Source: Afipia sp. 64-13
GTDB taxonomy: Bacteria; Pseudomonadota; Alphaproteobacteria; Rhizobiales; Xanthobacteraceae
NCBI GenBank assembly: GCA_001897755.1
Contig: MKUJ01000014.1
Span: 158,883-222,882 of the forward strand
Direction: 5' to 3'
DNA: 64,000 bases
The notes under the pieces were generated by a model. That model saw only the letters and a program-made list of their open reading frames with translations, searched no databases and was not told where the DNA came from. Of the stretch, positions 1 through 9,519 are shown piece after piece (the stretch's first letter is position 1; each line of letters starts with the position of its first letter). A program made the position numbers and the translations under genes.

Positions 1-1
1 T

Positions 2-709
2 CGCGATCGCAAGATGCCTTACATCATCGGCGTCGCCGGTTCGGTCGCGGTCGGCAAATCCACCACCGCGCGCGTGCTCCAGGCGCTGCTGGCGCGCTGG
101 TCGCCGCGGCCGCGGGTCGATCTCGTCACCACCGACGGCTTTCTCTATCCCAACGCGGTGCTCGAGCGCGAAGGCCTGATGCAGAAGAAGGGCTTTCCCG
201 AAAGCTATGATCTGCGGGCGGTGTTGCAGTTCCTGAGCGAGGTCAAGGCCGGTCGCGAGCATGTGCGCGCGCCGGTCTATTCGCATCTGACCTATGACAT
301 CGTGCCCGACCAGTGGATCGAGGTGCATCAGCCCGACATCCTGATCGTGGAAGGGCTGAACGTGCTGCAGACCGGCCGCCTGCCGGCCGATGGCAAGGCG
401 GTGCCGTTCGTCTCCGACTTCTTCGACTTCTCGGTCTATATCGACGCTGACGAAGCGGTGCTGCAGGACTGGTACGTGCAACGTTTCCTCACCTTGCGCG
501 GCACCGCGTTCGCCGATCCGCGGTCCTATTTCCATCGCTACGCCACGCTGTCGGACAAGGACGCGGTGAACAAGGCGCTGTCGATCTGGAACACCACCAA
601 CGTGGTGAACCTGCGCGAGAACATTCTGCCGACGCGGCCGCGCGCCACGTTGATCCTCAAGAAGAGCGGCGATCACGTGGTCGAGACGGTGTCGCTGCGG
701 CGGCTGTGA
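2..709 (+). CDS. coaA: Pantothenate kinase, 5' end cut by window
   Basis: Type I pantothenate kinase, which phosphorylates pantothenate in the first step of coenzyme A synthesis in the cytosol. The Walker A motif [12 protein letters not shown] lies just after the first visible methionine (base 14), but the frame is already open at base 2 and codes RDRK before that methionine. The family is about 310-320 residues with roughly 80 residues before the P-loop, so the true start lies outside the window and the Met at 14 is internal. Downstream motifs typical of CoaA are seen ([50 protein letters not shown]). The C-terminus is complete. Confidence 0.95.
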   Translation, partial: RDRKMPYIIGVAGSVAVGKSTTARVLQALLARWSPRPRVDLVTTDGFLYPNAVLEREGLMQKKGFPESYDLRAVLQFLSEVKAGREHVRAPVYSHLTYDIVPDQWIEVHQPDILIVEGLNVLQTGRLPADGKAVPFVSDFFDFSVYIDADEAVLQDWYVQRFLTLRGTAFADPRSYFHRYATLSDKDAVNKALSIWNTTNVVNLRENILPTRPRATLILKKSGDHVVETVSLRRL

Positions 710-714
710 CACGG

Positions 715-826
715 CGTCATTGCGAGAAGCGAAAGCTCCGAAGCAATCCAGCCTTTGTTTTCTTTCCCTTGCACAGAGCGATTGGGGCGAGGGTTTCTGG
801 GTTGCTTCGCTTCGCCCGCAATGACG
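715..826. repeat. Intergenic palindrome, family I
   Basis: Imperfect inverted repeat of about 112 bases beginning CGTCATTGCGAG and ending CGCAATGACG, with inner arms GAAGCAATCCAG and CTGGGTTGCTTC. It lies directly after the coaA stop codon, between that gene and the convergent acyltransferase gene. Three more copies of the family are at 17121-17222, 26080-26171 and 44510-44626. Short open frames crossing it are not genes. Confidence 0.85.
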
Positions 827-886
827 GGGGAGGCCGGGACTTCGTTTCGCTTCTCACTACGAGGACCGGAATCCGGGCCGACAGGG

Positions 887-1819
887 CTACACGACGTGGC
901 GGCCGGCATTGCCGCCGAAATGTTCGATATAGCGGTCCGCGATTGCCGACACCGGCATCACCACCAGCACGTCGATGGTGCCGAACTGGTGATCGATCAC
1001 CGCGCCGTCGCCGATGACGGCGCCGACCCGCAGATAGCCCTTGATCAGCGGCGGCAGCTCGCGCAGCGCCGCCTTGGCGTCGATCGCTTCTTTCGCCATG
1101 CGATTCATCTCGACATAACGCGAGCCATGAGCGCTGGCGCGCCAGGCCTGCGGGGCGCGGGCGAAGTGATGCAGGAACGACAATTGCAGCGCCAGCCGGT
1201 CCGGATCGGTGCCCTGCAGGCTGGCGCAGCCGATCATCACATCCATGCGGTGCCGCCGCACATAGCTCCAGATGCCGTGCCAGAGCAGCTCCATGGTGCG
1301 CTTGGTGCGATAGGGCGGCAGCACGCAGGAGCGGCCGAGTTCGAGAAAGCGAAGCTGCGCATGCCGGTCGGTCAGCGTCGCGATGTCGAATTCGTTTTCG
1401 CTGTAAAATCCGCCACGCGTCTCGGCGATGTCCTGCCGCAGCAGCCGATAGGTGCCGACCACCGGCTGCCGGCCGCGCATCGAGGGTTTCGCCGCATGAT
1501 CGACCACCAGAAGATGATCGCAGACCTTGTCGAACGCATCCTTGTCGCGGCGCGCCAGCAGCGTCGCGGCATCGGCGATGGCATCGCCGTCGCGGTAGAA
1601 CACCTTGTAGCGCAGCTTTTGCGCGCGCTTGATGTCGGAGGACTTTGCGGCAAGCCGCACTTCGAGCGGACCGATCCGGCCGAGCGAAAGCTCCGGCGCG
1701 GCGATCCGCTGCGGCGGCCTGAACGGCAACCCCGCGCTCGGCGCGAGACGCAGCGCCTGCGGCGTCAGCCATTGCTGCATCAGTCCCGGCCTGAAGCCGG
1801 ATCGTCCGTCGCCGCGCAT
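887..1819 (-). CDS. olsB: GNAT-type ornithine-acyl-ACP N-acyltransferase (OlsB family)
   Basis: 310-residue protein of the hemolysin-like GNAT family (COG3176) to which OlsB belongs. OlsB transfers a 3-hydroxyacyl chain from acyl carrier protein to the alpha-amino group of ornithine, the first step of ornithine lipid synthesis. Diagnostic stretches are RAQKLRYKVFYRDGD (about residues 65-79), a CDHLLVVD strand, PVVGTYRLLRQD, FYSENEFDI, ELGRSCVLPPYRT and GCASLQGTDP. About 60 residues precede the conserved core; an alternative ATG (MQQWL) lies at 1780, but AGGG stands a few bases before the ATG at 1819. No OlsA partner is beside it; the neighbour upstream is a histidine kinase. The family is secure; the exact acyl acceptor is inferred. 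Confidence 0.8.
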   Translation of the reverse strand: MRGDGRSGFRPGLMQQWLTPQALRLAPSAGLPFRPPQRIAAPELSLGRIGPLEVRLAAKSSDIKRAQKLRYKVFYRDGDAIADAATLLARRDKDAFDKVCDHLLVVDHAAKPSMRGRQPVVGTYRLLRQDIAETRGGFYSENEFDIATLTDRHAQLRFLELGRSCVLPPYRTKRTMELLWHGIWSYVRRHRMDVMIGCASLQGTDPDRLALQLSFLHHFARAPQAWRASAHGSRYVEMNRMAKEAIDAKAALRELPPLIKGYLRVGAVIGDGAVIDHQFGTIDVLVVMPVSAIADRYIEHFGGNAGRHVV

Positions 1820-1881
1820 GAGCCCTTGCGGCCGCTGTCCTTGAGTCGAATCGAAGCGGCTTTCAGGGTCTCACTAAGCAT

Positions 1882-1907
1882 GGGCGTCATACGGTTTTAT
1901 GACACCC
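1882..1907 (-). terminator. Possible terminator hairpin after the hybrid kinase gene
   Basis: Nine-base-pair stem (GGGTGTCAT pairing with ATGACGCCC on the minus strand, one G-U) with an 8-base loop, about 20 bases after the kinase stop codon and before olsB. It has no run of U, so it could also be only a processing or stabilising hairpin. Confidence 0.4.
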
Positions 1908-1928
1908 CGCGTGCGGTTGCGCGATCTG

Positions 1929-4157
1929 TCAGGCGGCGACGCCGGAGGCGGGGACCAGACCGTCGAGCGCCTCGATCAGCTTGTCGCGATCGAGCGGCTT
2001 GATCAGGAAGCCGTCCATGCCGGCTTCGAAACAGGCATAGCGGTCTTCCACCAGCGTGTTGGCGGTGAGCGCGAGAATCCTGGTATGGGTCAGGCTGCGA
2101 TCGGCTTCGCGGGCGCGGATCAGCCGCGTCGCCTCGATCCCGTCGAGCTCGGGCATCTGCACGTCCATCAGCACGACGTCGTAGGGCGTGCCGGCGGTTT
2201 GCGCCGCGAGCCATGATTCGAACGCCTCGCGGCCGTTCACCGAGATCACCGGGCGGTGGCCGAGCCGCGTCAGCAGCGAGCGCATCAACAGCGCGTTGAT
2301 CTCGTTATCCTCGGCCACCAGGATCGACAGGCCCTTCGCGGCCCTGGCCGGCGCGGCGACCGCGTTGCTCTCGTCTTCCACATCCGGCACCAGCGGCGCG
2401 GTGTCGGCGGTGAGGCGCGCAGCCAGCGAGGCGGCGCGCAGCGGTTTCACCAGATAGCCGTTGAAAGCGTTCATCGCGGCGGGCTGCAGGTCGTGCCGCT
2501 CCGCCGGGGTAAACATCGCGATGCGATGCACGGCGTGGTGCTGCGCGGCCTCGCCGAGCGCCTGCACGTCACTGGCGCCGAAGGCGTGATCGACGATCAC
2601 CGCGTGCCAGTTGCGCTCCGGCAGCAGCGCGCGCGCTGCGGATGCATCCGCGACCATGCAGGTCGGCGCGCCCCAGCGCTCCAGCCGCCGCGCCACCAGC
2701 GAGGCTTCGATGGTTTGCGGCGCCACCAGCATCACGGGCTTGCCGGTCATGTCCGGCGCGGCAAGCACCGGCATGGCGGTGTCGGAGGATTTCAGCGGGA
2801 TCGAGACCTCGAAGGTCGCGCCTTCGCCCGGCGCGCTCTGCAGCGCGATGCGGCCGCCCATGCGGCGCACCAGACGTTCGCTGATCGACAGGCCAAGACC
2901 GGTGCCGCCGTAATTTCTGGCGATGCGATCGTCGGCCTGCTCGAATTCGCGGAAAATCCGCTGCTGCGCTTCGGGCGCGATGCCGATGCCGGTGTCGCGC
3001 ACCAGAAAGCTGATCTCGCCCGGCCAGATGCCCGGCTCGACGATCAGCGCGACGCCGCCGACCGAGGTGAACTTGATGGCGTTGCCAGCCAGGTTGAGCA
3101 GCACCTGACGCAGCCGTGCGGCATCGCCGACCACCTCGCGCGGCAGCCGCTCGTCGATATAGCAGGCGATCTCGATCTGGCGGGCCTGCGCGCGCGGCGC
3201 CAGCAGTTCGGTGATCTCCTCGATCAGCGGCGCGAGCTCGAAGGGGCGCTGCTCCAGATCGATCTTGCCGGCCTCGATCTTGGAGAAGTCGAGCAATTCC
3301 TCGATCAGCGACAGCAGCGATTCGCCGGAGGTTCTCACCGCCTTGGCGTAGGTCGCCTGCTCGGGGGTCAGCGGGGTGTCGAGCAGAAGCCCGCTCATGC
3401 CGATGATGCCGTTCAACGGCGTGCGGATCTCGTGCGAGGCCATCGCCAGGAAGCGCGATTTGGCGCGGTTGGCGGCATTGGCATGATCGCGGGCATCGCC
3501 GAGCGCGCGCTCGGTCTCGGTGCGGTCGGTGACGTCACGGCCGACGCATTGCAGTTCGGCGGGCCGGTCTGCGTCGGGGCGCACCAGACTTTCGCGCCAG
3601 GCGATCCAGCGCGGACCCGTCGCGCTCTCGACGCGCTGGTCGTGAACGCGCGTGCCGTTCGTCTCGGTCGCGGCCTCGCCCTGCTCGATCACCGGCAGCG
3701 TGAAATCGGAGCCGAGCAGTTCGGCGCGGGATTTGTGCGTGAAGGCGCAGAACGCCTCGTTGGCATAGGTGATGCGGCCCTGCCAATCGCGCAGCACGAT
3801 CAGGTCGCTCTGCGATTCGAACAGGCTGCGGGCGCGCTCCTCGGCTTCCTTCAATTCCCAGTTGCGGTCGATCAGCGCTTCGTTGTGCGCGGCGATCTTG
3901 CGCATCTTGTGGCGCAGCCAGCGCATGCGCATGCTCAGCATCGCCAGCGCGACGCAGGCCAGCGCGAACAGGAAGCTCGCGCCGATCGCGAACGCATGCG
4001 GATCGTAGGTCGAGGCGCTGGAGCGGGTGCCGGCGAGAAAACCGTAGGCGCCGCCGAAGGTCGCCGAAAAGATCAGGAACGAGCGGATCGTGAAATTGAT
4101 GCGCGGATAGCGCCGCGCCAGCCGGCGGATTCGGGTTTTGAGGCGCAGGTGAACCAT
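1929..4157 (-). CDS. Membrane-bound hybrid sensor histidine kinase (PAS-HisKA-HATPase-REC-REC)
   Basis: 742-residue hybrid kinase. Two hydrophobic segments (about residues 25-43 and 55-74) with a very short loop anchor it. A PAS domain follows (about 105-215), then HisKA with phospho-accepting His242 in MASHEIRTPLNG, then HATPase_c (NLAGNAIKFT; DTGIGIAP; GGTGLGLSI). The first receiver-like domain lacks the usual N-terminal acidic pair (it reads VMLVAPQT) but keeps a possible phospho-Asp (VIVDHAFG) and Lys (YLVKPL). The second receiver is complete: ILVAEDNEIN, VVLMDVQMPELDG, ALTAN and FLIKPL. No response-regulator gene is adjacent, so the output partner is unknown. ATG at 4157; a 134-base gap separates it from the next gene upstream on the same strand. 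Confidence 0.93.
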   Translation of the reverse strand: MVHLRLKTRIRRLARRYPRINFTIRSFLIFSATFGGAYGFLAGTRSSASTYDPHAFAIGASFLFALACVALAMLSMRMRWLRHKMRKIAAHNEALIDRNWELKEAEERARSLFESQSDLIVLRDWQGRITYANEAFCAFTHKSRAELLGSDFTLPVIEQGEAATETNGTRVHDQRVESATGPRWIAWRESLVRPDADRPAELQCVGRDVTDRTETERALGDARDHANAANRAKSRFLAMASHEIRTPLNGIIGMSGLLLDTPLTPEQATYAKAVRTSGESLLSLIEELLDFSKIEAGKIDLEQRPFELAPLIEEITELLAPRAQARQIEIACYIDERLPREVVGDAARLRQVLLNLAGNAIKFTSVGGVALIVEPGIWPGEISFLVRDTGIGIAPEAQQRIFREFEQADDRIARNYGGTGLGLSISERLVRRMGGRIALQSAPGEGATFEVSIPLKSSDTAMPVLAAPDMTGKPVMLVAPQTIEASLVARRLERWGAPTCMVADASAARALLPERNWHAVIVDHAFGASDVQALGEAAQHHAVHRIAMFTPAERHDLQPAAMNAFNGYLVKPLRAASLAARLTADTAPLVPDVEDESNAVAAPARAAKGLSILVAEDNEINALLMRSLLTRLGHRPVISVNGREAFESWLAAQTAGTPYDVVLMDVQMPELDGIEATRLIRAREADRSLTHTRILALTANTLVEDRYACFEAGMDGFLIKPLDRDKLIEALDGLVPASGVAA

Positions 4158-4291
4158 GAGTCACTCCGGTCGGCGATCGCGCAAGATCAACGAGGCCCGC
4201 AGAGTGCTGCGCCGATCGTTGCGAAGTGCTTGAAGCGAAGGCGCGTCGCCGGCGGCGATGCGGATATGATTAACCGGCTGTAAAGCGGATT

Positions 4292-4765
4292 TTACAGCGC
4301 GGCGGCAAGGCGCGCAGGCGCGGGCGGCGTCAGCGCGGCGCCGACGATCAGCGCCGCGGCGTCCTGCACGGTGGCGCTCTTCGACTGCACGAAAACGCGA
4401 TAGTCCGCGCCCGGCTCGGTGGTGAGGTAAATCACCGGCTCGGCGGCGGATGCATGCGGCGCGACGCTGACATAACGCGGCGTGGTGCCTTCGCCGCAGC
4501 TTGCGGCATCGGGCGTGGCGACGTCGTCGACGATGGCGAAATCGGCAAGCTCGGGACTGTCGACGATCTGCACCCGCACCGTCGCTTGGTTGGGGTCGGT
4601 GGTGAAGGAGACGTGGTGCTGGTTCTGCCAGGGCGTGGTGCCGAGCCACACCGAGACGCCGTCGAGCGGGATGCAGGGCCGCGGGCTTGCGACGATATGC
4701 CCGCCGGCGAACGCGCTCGCGATCAACACCGGGACGGCCGACGCCCAAATCCTCATCCGCAACAT
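4292..4765 (-). CDS. Small exported protein of unknown function
   Basis: 157-residue protein with an N-terminal signal sequence (about residues 5-27, MRIWASAVPVLIASAFAGG, likely cleavage after VAS). The mature part has two cysteines (PRPCIPLDG and AASCGEGTT) that could form a disulphide in the periplasm. It reads as a conserved hypothetical protein restricted to relatives of this group (inference); no catalytic motif was recognised. It lies between the hybrid kinase and comM on the same strand, so an envelope or sensing role is possible but not shown. Confidence 0.7.
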   Translation of the reverse strand: MLRMRIWASAVPVLIASAFAGGHIVASPRPCIPLDGVSVWLGTTPWQNQHHVSFTTDPNQATVRVQIVDSPELADFAIVDDVATPDAASCGEGTTPRYVSVAPHASAAEPVIYLTTEPGADYRVFVQSKSATVQDAAALIVGAALTPPAPARLAAAL

Positions 4766-4896
4766 GGTACGCTACTCGATACTTGCATAGCCCCGCACCG
4801 TGCGGACTATGGTTCTCAAAGCGTAAAGAGGATGCGTTACCGTCCGGTTTACGGTGCGCGATTTGTGATGCGAAACGGCACAGATGGCGTGAAAAT

Positions 4897-6435
4897 TCAG
4901 GCGGCGCGCTTCTGCTCCTCGGCCAGCACGCGGTAGGACAGCGCCTCGGCGAGGTGGCGGTGGCCGATCTTCGCGGAGTTGTCGAGATCGGCCAGCGTGC
5001 GCGCCACCCGCAGCACACGATGATAGCCCCGCGCCGACAGCCGCATGGTCTCGGCAGCTTCGCGCAGCAGCGCGAGGCTTTGCGAATCCGGCTGCGCGAT
5101 ATCGTCGAGCACGGCGGCGGGAGCTTCCGCATTGGTGCGGATTCGTGGCAGGCCGATCGCGGCGTAGCGCGCGGCCTGGATCTTCCGGGCCGCTGCGACG
5201 CGCGTGGCGACCTCCGCCGAACCCTCGGCTGGCGGCGGCAGGATCAGGTCGGAAGCGGTCACCGCCGGCACCTCGATGCGCAGGTCGATGCGGTCGAGCA
5301 GCGGGCCGGAAATCCGGCTCTGGTAATCGGCACTGCAGCGTTCGACGCGGTTGCGCTTGCAGGCGTAGCCCGGCTCGTAGGCCCGTCCGCAGCGGCAGGG
5401 ATTCATCGCCGCGACCAGCATGAAGCGTGCCGGATAGGTGACGCGGTGATTGGCGCGCGACACCGCGACCTCGCCATTCTCCAAAGGCTGACGCAGCGAA
5501 TCGAGCACGCGCGGATCGAATTCCGGCAGTTCGTCGAGAAACAGCACGCCGTGATGCGCCAGCGAGATTTCGCCGGGCCGGGCGCGCAGGCCGCCGCCGG
5601 TCAGCGCGGCCATGCTGGCGGAATGATGCGGCGCGCGGAACGGACGGCGCGAGGTCAGCGCGCCGCCTTCGATCGCGCCGGCCACCGAGGCGATCATCGA
5701 CACCTCCAGCAGCTCGGACGGCGACAGCGGCGGCAGGATCGAGGGCAGCCGCGCCGCCAGCATCGATTTGCCGGCGCCGGGCGATCCGATCATCATGAGA
5801 TGATGACCACCGGCGGCGGCGATCTCGAGTGCGCGCTTGGCGCTTTCCTGCCCCTTGATGTCGCGCAGGTCGAGCGTGGCAGCAGTGGCGGCCGCCATTT
5901 TCGGTTCGGGACGCGAGAGCACCTGCGTGCCCTTGAAGTGATTGGCGATCTGGATCAGCGAGGCGGCGGCGACGATCTGGCTGTCAGGACTGGCCCACGC
6001 CGCCTCGGCGCCGCACGCGGCCGGACAGATCAGACCCTCGTCGCGGGAATTGGCGCCGATCGCCGCCGGCAGCACCCCGGCCACCGGCGCGATCGAGCCG
6101 TCGAGGCCGAGCTCGCCGAGCACGGTGAAGCCGGCCAGGGCGTCGGGCGGAATCGCCCCGATCGCCGCCATCAAACCGAGCGCGATCGGCAGATCGTAGT
6201 GGCTGCCTTCCTTGGGCAGGTCGGCGGGAGCGAGATTGACGGTGATGCGCCGCGCCGGCAGCGCGAGGCCGGAGGCGATCAGCGCGGCGCGAACCCGTTC
6301 GCGCGCTTCCGACACCGCCTTGTCGGGCAGGCCGACAATGGTGAAAGCCGGCAGGCCGGGCGCGACCTGAACCTGAACATCGACCGCGCGGGCCTCGATG
6401 CCTTCGAACGCCACCGTCGAGACGTGCTGAACCAT
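4897..6435 (-). CDS. comM: YifB/ComM family Mg-chelatase-like AAA+ ATPase
   Basis: 512-residue ATPase of the YifB/ComM family; ComM is a DNA helicase promoting branch migration during natural transformation and recombination. It has the N-terminal ChlI-like domain (LPAFTIVGLPDKAVSEARERV; NLAPADLPKEGSHYDLPIA), Walker A GSPGAGKSML, Walker B GVLFLDELPEF, and the C-terminal Mg-chelatase segment with four cysteines (MNPCRCG...C...C). The frame is open further upstream to 6504, but the ATG at 6435 (MVQHVSTVAFEG) is the family's normal start. No competence genes are nearby. Confidence 0.93.
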   Translation of the reverse strand: MVQHVSTVAFEGIEARAVDVQVQVAPGLPAFTIVGLPDKAVSEARERVRAALIASGLALPARRITVNLAPADLPKEGSHYDLPIALGLMAAIGAIPPDALAGFTVLGELGLDGSIAPVAGVLPAAIGANSRDEGLICPAACGAEAAWASPDSQIVAAASLIQIANHFKGTQVLSRPEPKMAAATAATLDLRDIKGQESAKRALEIAAAGGHHLMMIGSPGAGKSMLAARLPSILPPLSPSELLEVSMIASVAGAIEGGALTSRRPFRAPHHSASMAALTGGGLRARPGEISLAHHGVLFLDELPEFDPRVLDSLRQPLENGEVAVSRANHRVTYPARFMLVAAMNPCRCGRAYEPGYACKRNRVERCSADYQSRISGPLLDRIDLRIEVPAVTASDLILPPPAEGSAEVATRVAAARKIQAARYAAIGLPRIRTNAEAPAAVLDDIAQPDSQSLALLREAAETMRLSARGYHRVLRVARTLADLDNSAKIGHRHLAEALSYRVLAEEQKRAA

Positions 6436-6582
6436 GGCCCCACCCCGGACGTCCGTCCGTCCCCGACAACCGGCGCGGGCCGGCCGATCTGTCAGGGCGC
6501 GCAAACGCCTGCGGGAACTCTAGCAGTTTCGCGGATCATCGCAAGAACATTTGATGAACATTTCGCGACGGATGAGACTCCG

Positions 6583-6626
6583 TGAAAACAAACCGGCCGC
6601 CGCCCCATGCGGGACAGCGGCCAGTT
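6583..6626 (-). terminator. Rho-independent terminator of the first chemoreceptor gene
   Basis: On the minus strand AACTGGCCGC pairs with GCGGCCGGTT (10 bp with one G-U) around a 16-base loop, and is followed by a T-rich tail (TTTGTTTTCAC). It begins about 43 bases after the chemoreceptor stop codon. Confidence 0.75.
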
Positions 6627-6656
6627 TATTGCATCAGTCTGGTTGTACGGGGCTGG

Positions 6657-7290
6657 TTGCGCGATGCCTCAGGCGGCGCGGATGGTGGCCAGGAATCTGT
6701 CGACCTCCGCCTTCAGCCGTGCGCTGTCGTTCGAGAGCATTCGCGCCGAGGCCAGCACCTGGCTCGATGCCGCGCCGGTTTCGTTCGCCCCGTCCTTCAC
6801 GCTGACGATGTTGGTCGCCACCTGATGGGTGCCTTCGGCCGACTGCATGATGTTGCGTGAAATCTCCTGCGTCGCCGCGCCCTGTTCTTCGACCGCGGAG
6901 GCGATCGCCGAGGAGATTTCCGAAATCCGGCTGATCGTGCCGCTGATCTCCCGGATGGCGACCACCGACTCCTCGGTCGCGGCCTGAATCCCGGTGACCT
7001 GATGGATGATCTCGCCGGTCGCCTGGGCGGTCTGCTGGGCGAGCGCCTTGACCTCGGAGGCGACCACCGCGAAGCCGCGGCCGGCGTCGCCGGCCCGCGC
7101 CGCTTCGATCGTGGCATTCAGCGCCAGCAGATTGGTCTGCCCCGCGATGGTGTTGATCAGTTCGACCACGTCGCCGATCCGTCCGGCGGCCTGCGACAGC
7201 TTGTTGACGCGATCGTTGGTGGTGTCGGCCTGGCTGACCGCGGCGCCCGCGATCCTCGCGGCTTCCTGCACCTGACGGCCGATCTCATTC
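6657..7290 (-). repeat. Direct repeat copy 1: chemoreceptor signalling domain
   Basis: About 630 bases covering the 3' half of the first chemoreceptor gene, its stop codon and a few bases beyond. It is near-identical to 8886-9519 at a constant offset of 2229 bases. By eye about 15 differences fall in the first ~330 bases, many of them silent. Similarity falls off abruptly upstream of the signalling domain. Confidence 0.9.
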
Positions 7291-8360
7291 ACCGACGACG
7301 TCATCTCGTTCGACGCCGAGGCGACGCTCTGCACGCTGACCGACGCCTGTTCGGAGGCTTCCGCGACTGTCGCCGACAGACGCTGCGTCGTCTCCGCCGT
7401 GCTGGTCAACGTGCCGGCCGCCGCTTCCAGTTCGCTCGAGGCCAGCGAGACCGTTTCGACGATGTCGCCGACGGCTTGTTCGAAGGAATCGGCGAGCTGC
7501 ATCATCGCCTGCTTGCGTTCGAGCGCCACCGCACGATCGGCTTCTGTCTTCGCCTGCGCTTCATGCTCGACCTTCTCGGTCATCTTGACTTTGAACGCCT
7601 CGACCGCGCCGGCGATTTCGCCGATCTCGTCCTTACGGTTGAGACCCGGCAGAACGATCGAGAAATCACCGTCGGCAAGCTGTCGCATTGCATTCGTCGA
7701 AGCCTTCAACGCCGCCGACGTCCGCCGGGCGATGAAAATCGCCAGCGCACCCGAGATGAGCGTGATTACGCCGGTGATGACGAGGGCACGGCGGATCATG
7801 TTCCAGATTTGCGTTTGCAGGTCGTCGACATAGACGCCGGTTCCGACGATCCAGCCCCACGGCGCGAAACCCACGACATGCGAAAGCTTCGGCTGCGGCT
7901 TGTCCATTCCGGGCTTCGGCCATTCGTAGGGCACGAAGCCTGCACCGCCGCGCTTGACGACATCGATCATCTCCATGAACAGCGGCTTGCCGTTCGGGTC
8001 CTTGTTCTCGGTCAGATCTTTGCCGTTCAGCTCCGGGCGCATCGGATGCATGATCATCCGCGGGTGCATGTCGTTGATCCAGAAATAGTCGCCCTGGCCA
8101 TAGCGCAACGCGGCAACCCGTGCGGCCGCGCGCTTCTGAGCTTCCTCAGTCGATATCGTGTTCTTCGCCGCGGCTGCGTATTCTTCTTCAATGATGCCGT
8201 AGGCGAGCTCGGTCAGATGCTTCAGCTCGATTCGCTTTTGCCCTTCCAGCCCGCTGCGCGCATCGCTGAAAGTGAGGCCGGTCGCCACGACGGAGCCAAC
8301 GACTGCGATGAAAATAATCGCGTAGATCTTGCTGCCGATAGACAGATGAAAAAATTTCAT
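6669..8360 (-). CDS. Methyl-accepting chemotaxis protein with single Cache sensor
   Basis: 563-residue chemoreceptor. After a first membrane segment (about residues 10-28) comes a periplasmic sCache_2-type domain with the typical [19 protein letters not shown] and [24 protein letters not shown] stretches, then a second membrane segment, a HAMP domain and a long cytoplasmic coiled coil. The hairpin tip reads [23 protein letters not shown]. No CheB/CheR-binding pentapeptide is seen at the C-terminus. The ATG at 8360 ([11 protein letters not shown]) is preceded by GGAA at a good distance; the frame is open to 8453 but that extension lacks such a site. The ligand is unknown. Confidence 0.93.
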   Translation of the reverse strand: MKFFHLSIGSKIYAIIFIAVVGSVVATGLTFSDARSGLEGQKRIELKHLTELAYGIIEEEYAAAAKNTISTEEAQKRAAARVAALRYGQGDYFWINDMHPRMIMHPMRPELNGKDLTENKDPNGKPLFMEMIDVVKRGGAGFVPYEWPKPGMDKPQPKLSHVVGFAPWGWIVGTGVYVDDLQTQIWNMIRRALVITGVITLISGALAIFIARRTSAALKASTNAMRQLADGDFSIVLPGLNRKDEIGEIAGAVEAFKVKMTEKVEHEAQAKTEADRAVALERKQAMMQLADSFEQAVGDIVETVSLASSELEAAAGTLTSTAETTQRLSATVAEASEQASVSVQSVASASNEMTSSVNEIGRQVQEAARIAGAAVSQADTTNDRVNKLSQAAGRIGDVVELINTIAGQTNLLALNATIEAARAGDAGRGFAVVASEVKALAQQTAQATGEIIHQVTGIQAATEESVVAIREISGTISRISEISSAIASAVEEQGAATQEISRNIMQSAEGTHQVATNIVSVKDGANETGAASSQVLASARMLSNDSARLKAEVDRFLATIRAA

Positions 8361-8849
8361 AGGTATTTCCGTATGCCTAAACTTAACTGTCGAAGCGATC
8401 CTGCTGCTCCGACGAAGCCGGTTCAGCAGCATGCGGTTAAAGGTACTAGACATTCGTAGGTAGTTTTTCTTAATGGCCTGTATATTGGTTCCAATAATAT
8501 GAGGATCATCATTGAATTTATCGATTATTCAAACCAAAAGCCGTTGAGAGCCGTCAGTGATTTTCGATGTGGTATCAGGTGCAGGCGATCTTCGTTTATG
8601 CGCGTGCTTGATCCATCGGACAGTCTGAACAGCGCATCGCAATCTCATCTGCGCATTCTGCGGATACGAATGCGACAATCAGGCGTCCCCGATTTTTTCG
8701 CCGCAAATTTCCGGATAGGGCAATTCGTGGCGGGACATCCGGTGTCGGCATCAAGCCAAAACCGGACGTCCTTCAGGATTGATGTGCGAGAGTGCGCGTG
8801 AAGAGATTTTGGCGCTCGATGTCGCGACGGATCGCGTCCGGTGATGTGT
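8361..8849. other. Long intergenic region between the two chemoreceptor genes
   Basis: No convincing gene is seen here. Base composition is more A/T-rich than the surroundings near 8455-8560, which probably holds the promoter of the first chemoreceptor gene. At about 8732-8772 there is an imperfect inverted repeat (GGACATCCGGT ... ACCGGACGTCC) that may be a dispersed repeat element. Short open frames on both strands (8499-8801 plus, 8645-8869 minus) cross it and lack ribosome-binding sites or recognisable domains. Confidence 0.5.
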
Positions 8850-8887
8850 CGAAACGAAACCGCCGGCAACTTCCGTAGCCGGCGGTT
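8850..8887 (-). terminator. Rho-independent terminator of the second chemoreceptor gene
   Basis: On the minus strand AACCGCCGGC pairs perfectly with GCCGGCGGTT around a 10-base loop, followed by TCGTTTCG. It starts about 10 bases after the stop codon of the upstream gene. Confidence 0.75.
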
Positions 8888-9519
8888 GCGCGATGCCTCA
8901 GGCGGCGCGGACGTTGGCCAGGAATCTGTCGACTTCTACCTTCAGCCGTGCACTGTCCTTCGAGAGCATCTGCGCCGAGGCCAGCACCTGGCTCGATGCC
9001 GCGCCGGTTTCGTTCGCCCCGTCCTTCACGCTGACGATGTTGGCCGCCACCTGATGGGTGCCTTCGGCCGACTGCATGATGTTGCGCGAAATCTCCTGCG
9101 TCGCCGCGCCCTGTTCTTCGACCGCGGAGGCGATCGCCGAGGAGATTTCCGAAATCCGTCCGATCGTGCCGCTGATCTCCCGAATGGCGGTGACCGACTC
9201 CTCGGTCGCGGCCTGAATCCCGGTGATCTGATGGATGATCTCGCCGGTCGCCTTTGCCGTTTGCTGGGCCAGCGTCTTGACCTCGGAGGCGACCACCGCG
9301 AAGCCGCGGCCGGCGTCGCCGGCCCGCGCCGCCTCGATCGTGGCATTCAGCGCCAGCAGATTGGTCTGCCCCGCGATGGTGTTGATCAGTTCGACCACGT
9401 CGCCGATCCGTCCGGCCGCTTGCGACAGCTTGTTGACGCGATCGTTGGTTGTGTCGGCCTGGCTGACCGCGGCGCTCGCGATCCTTGCAGCTTCCTGCAC
9501 CTGACGGCCAATCTCGGTC
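8886..9519 (-). repeat. Direct repeat copy 2: chemoreceptor signalling domain
   Basis: Partner of 6657-7290, encoding the signalling half of the second chemoreceptor. It includes the stop codon and a few bases beyond, which is why the two genes share the same C-terminal end and trailer. Confidence 0.9.

Noticed and set aside
755..2002. Plus-strand frame across the family I palindrome and olsB
   Set aside because: Antisense shadow; begins inside a repeat.
2256..4283. Long plus-strand frame opposite the hybrid kinase
   Set aside because: Shadow of the kinase gene; no family motif, no start site.
8499..8801. Small plus-strand ORF between the chemoreceptors
   Set aside because: No ribosome-binding site, no homology recognised, and it overlaps an inverted repeat.
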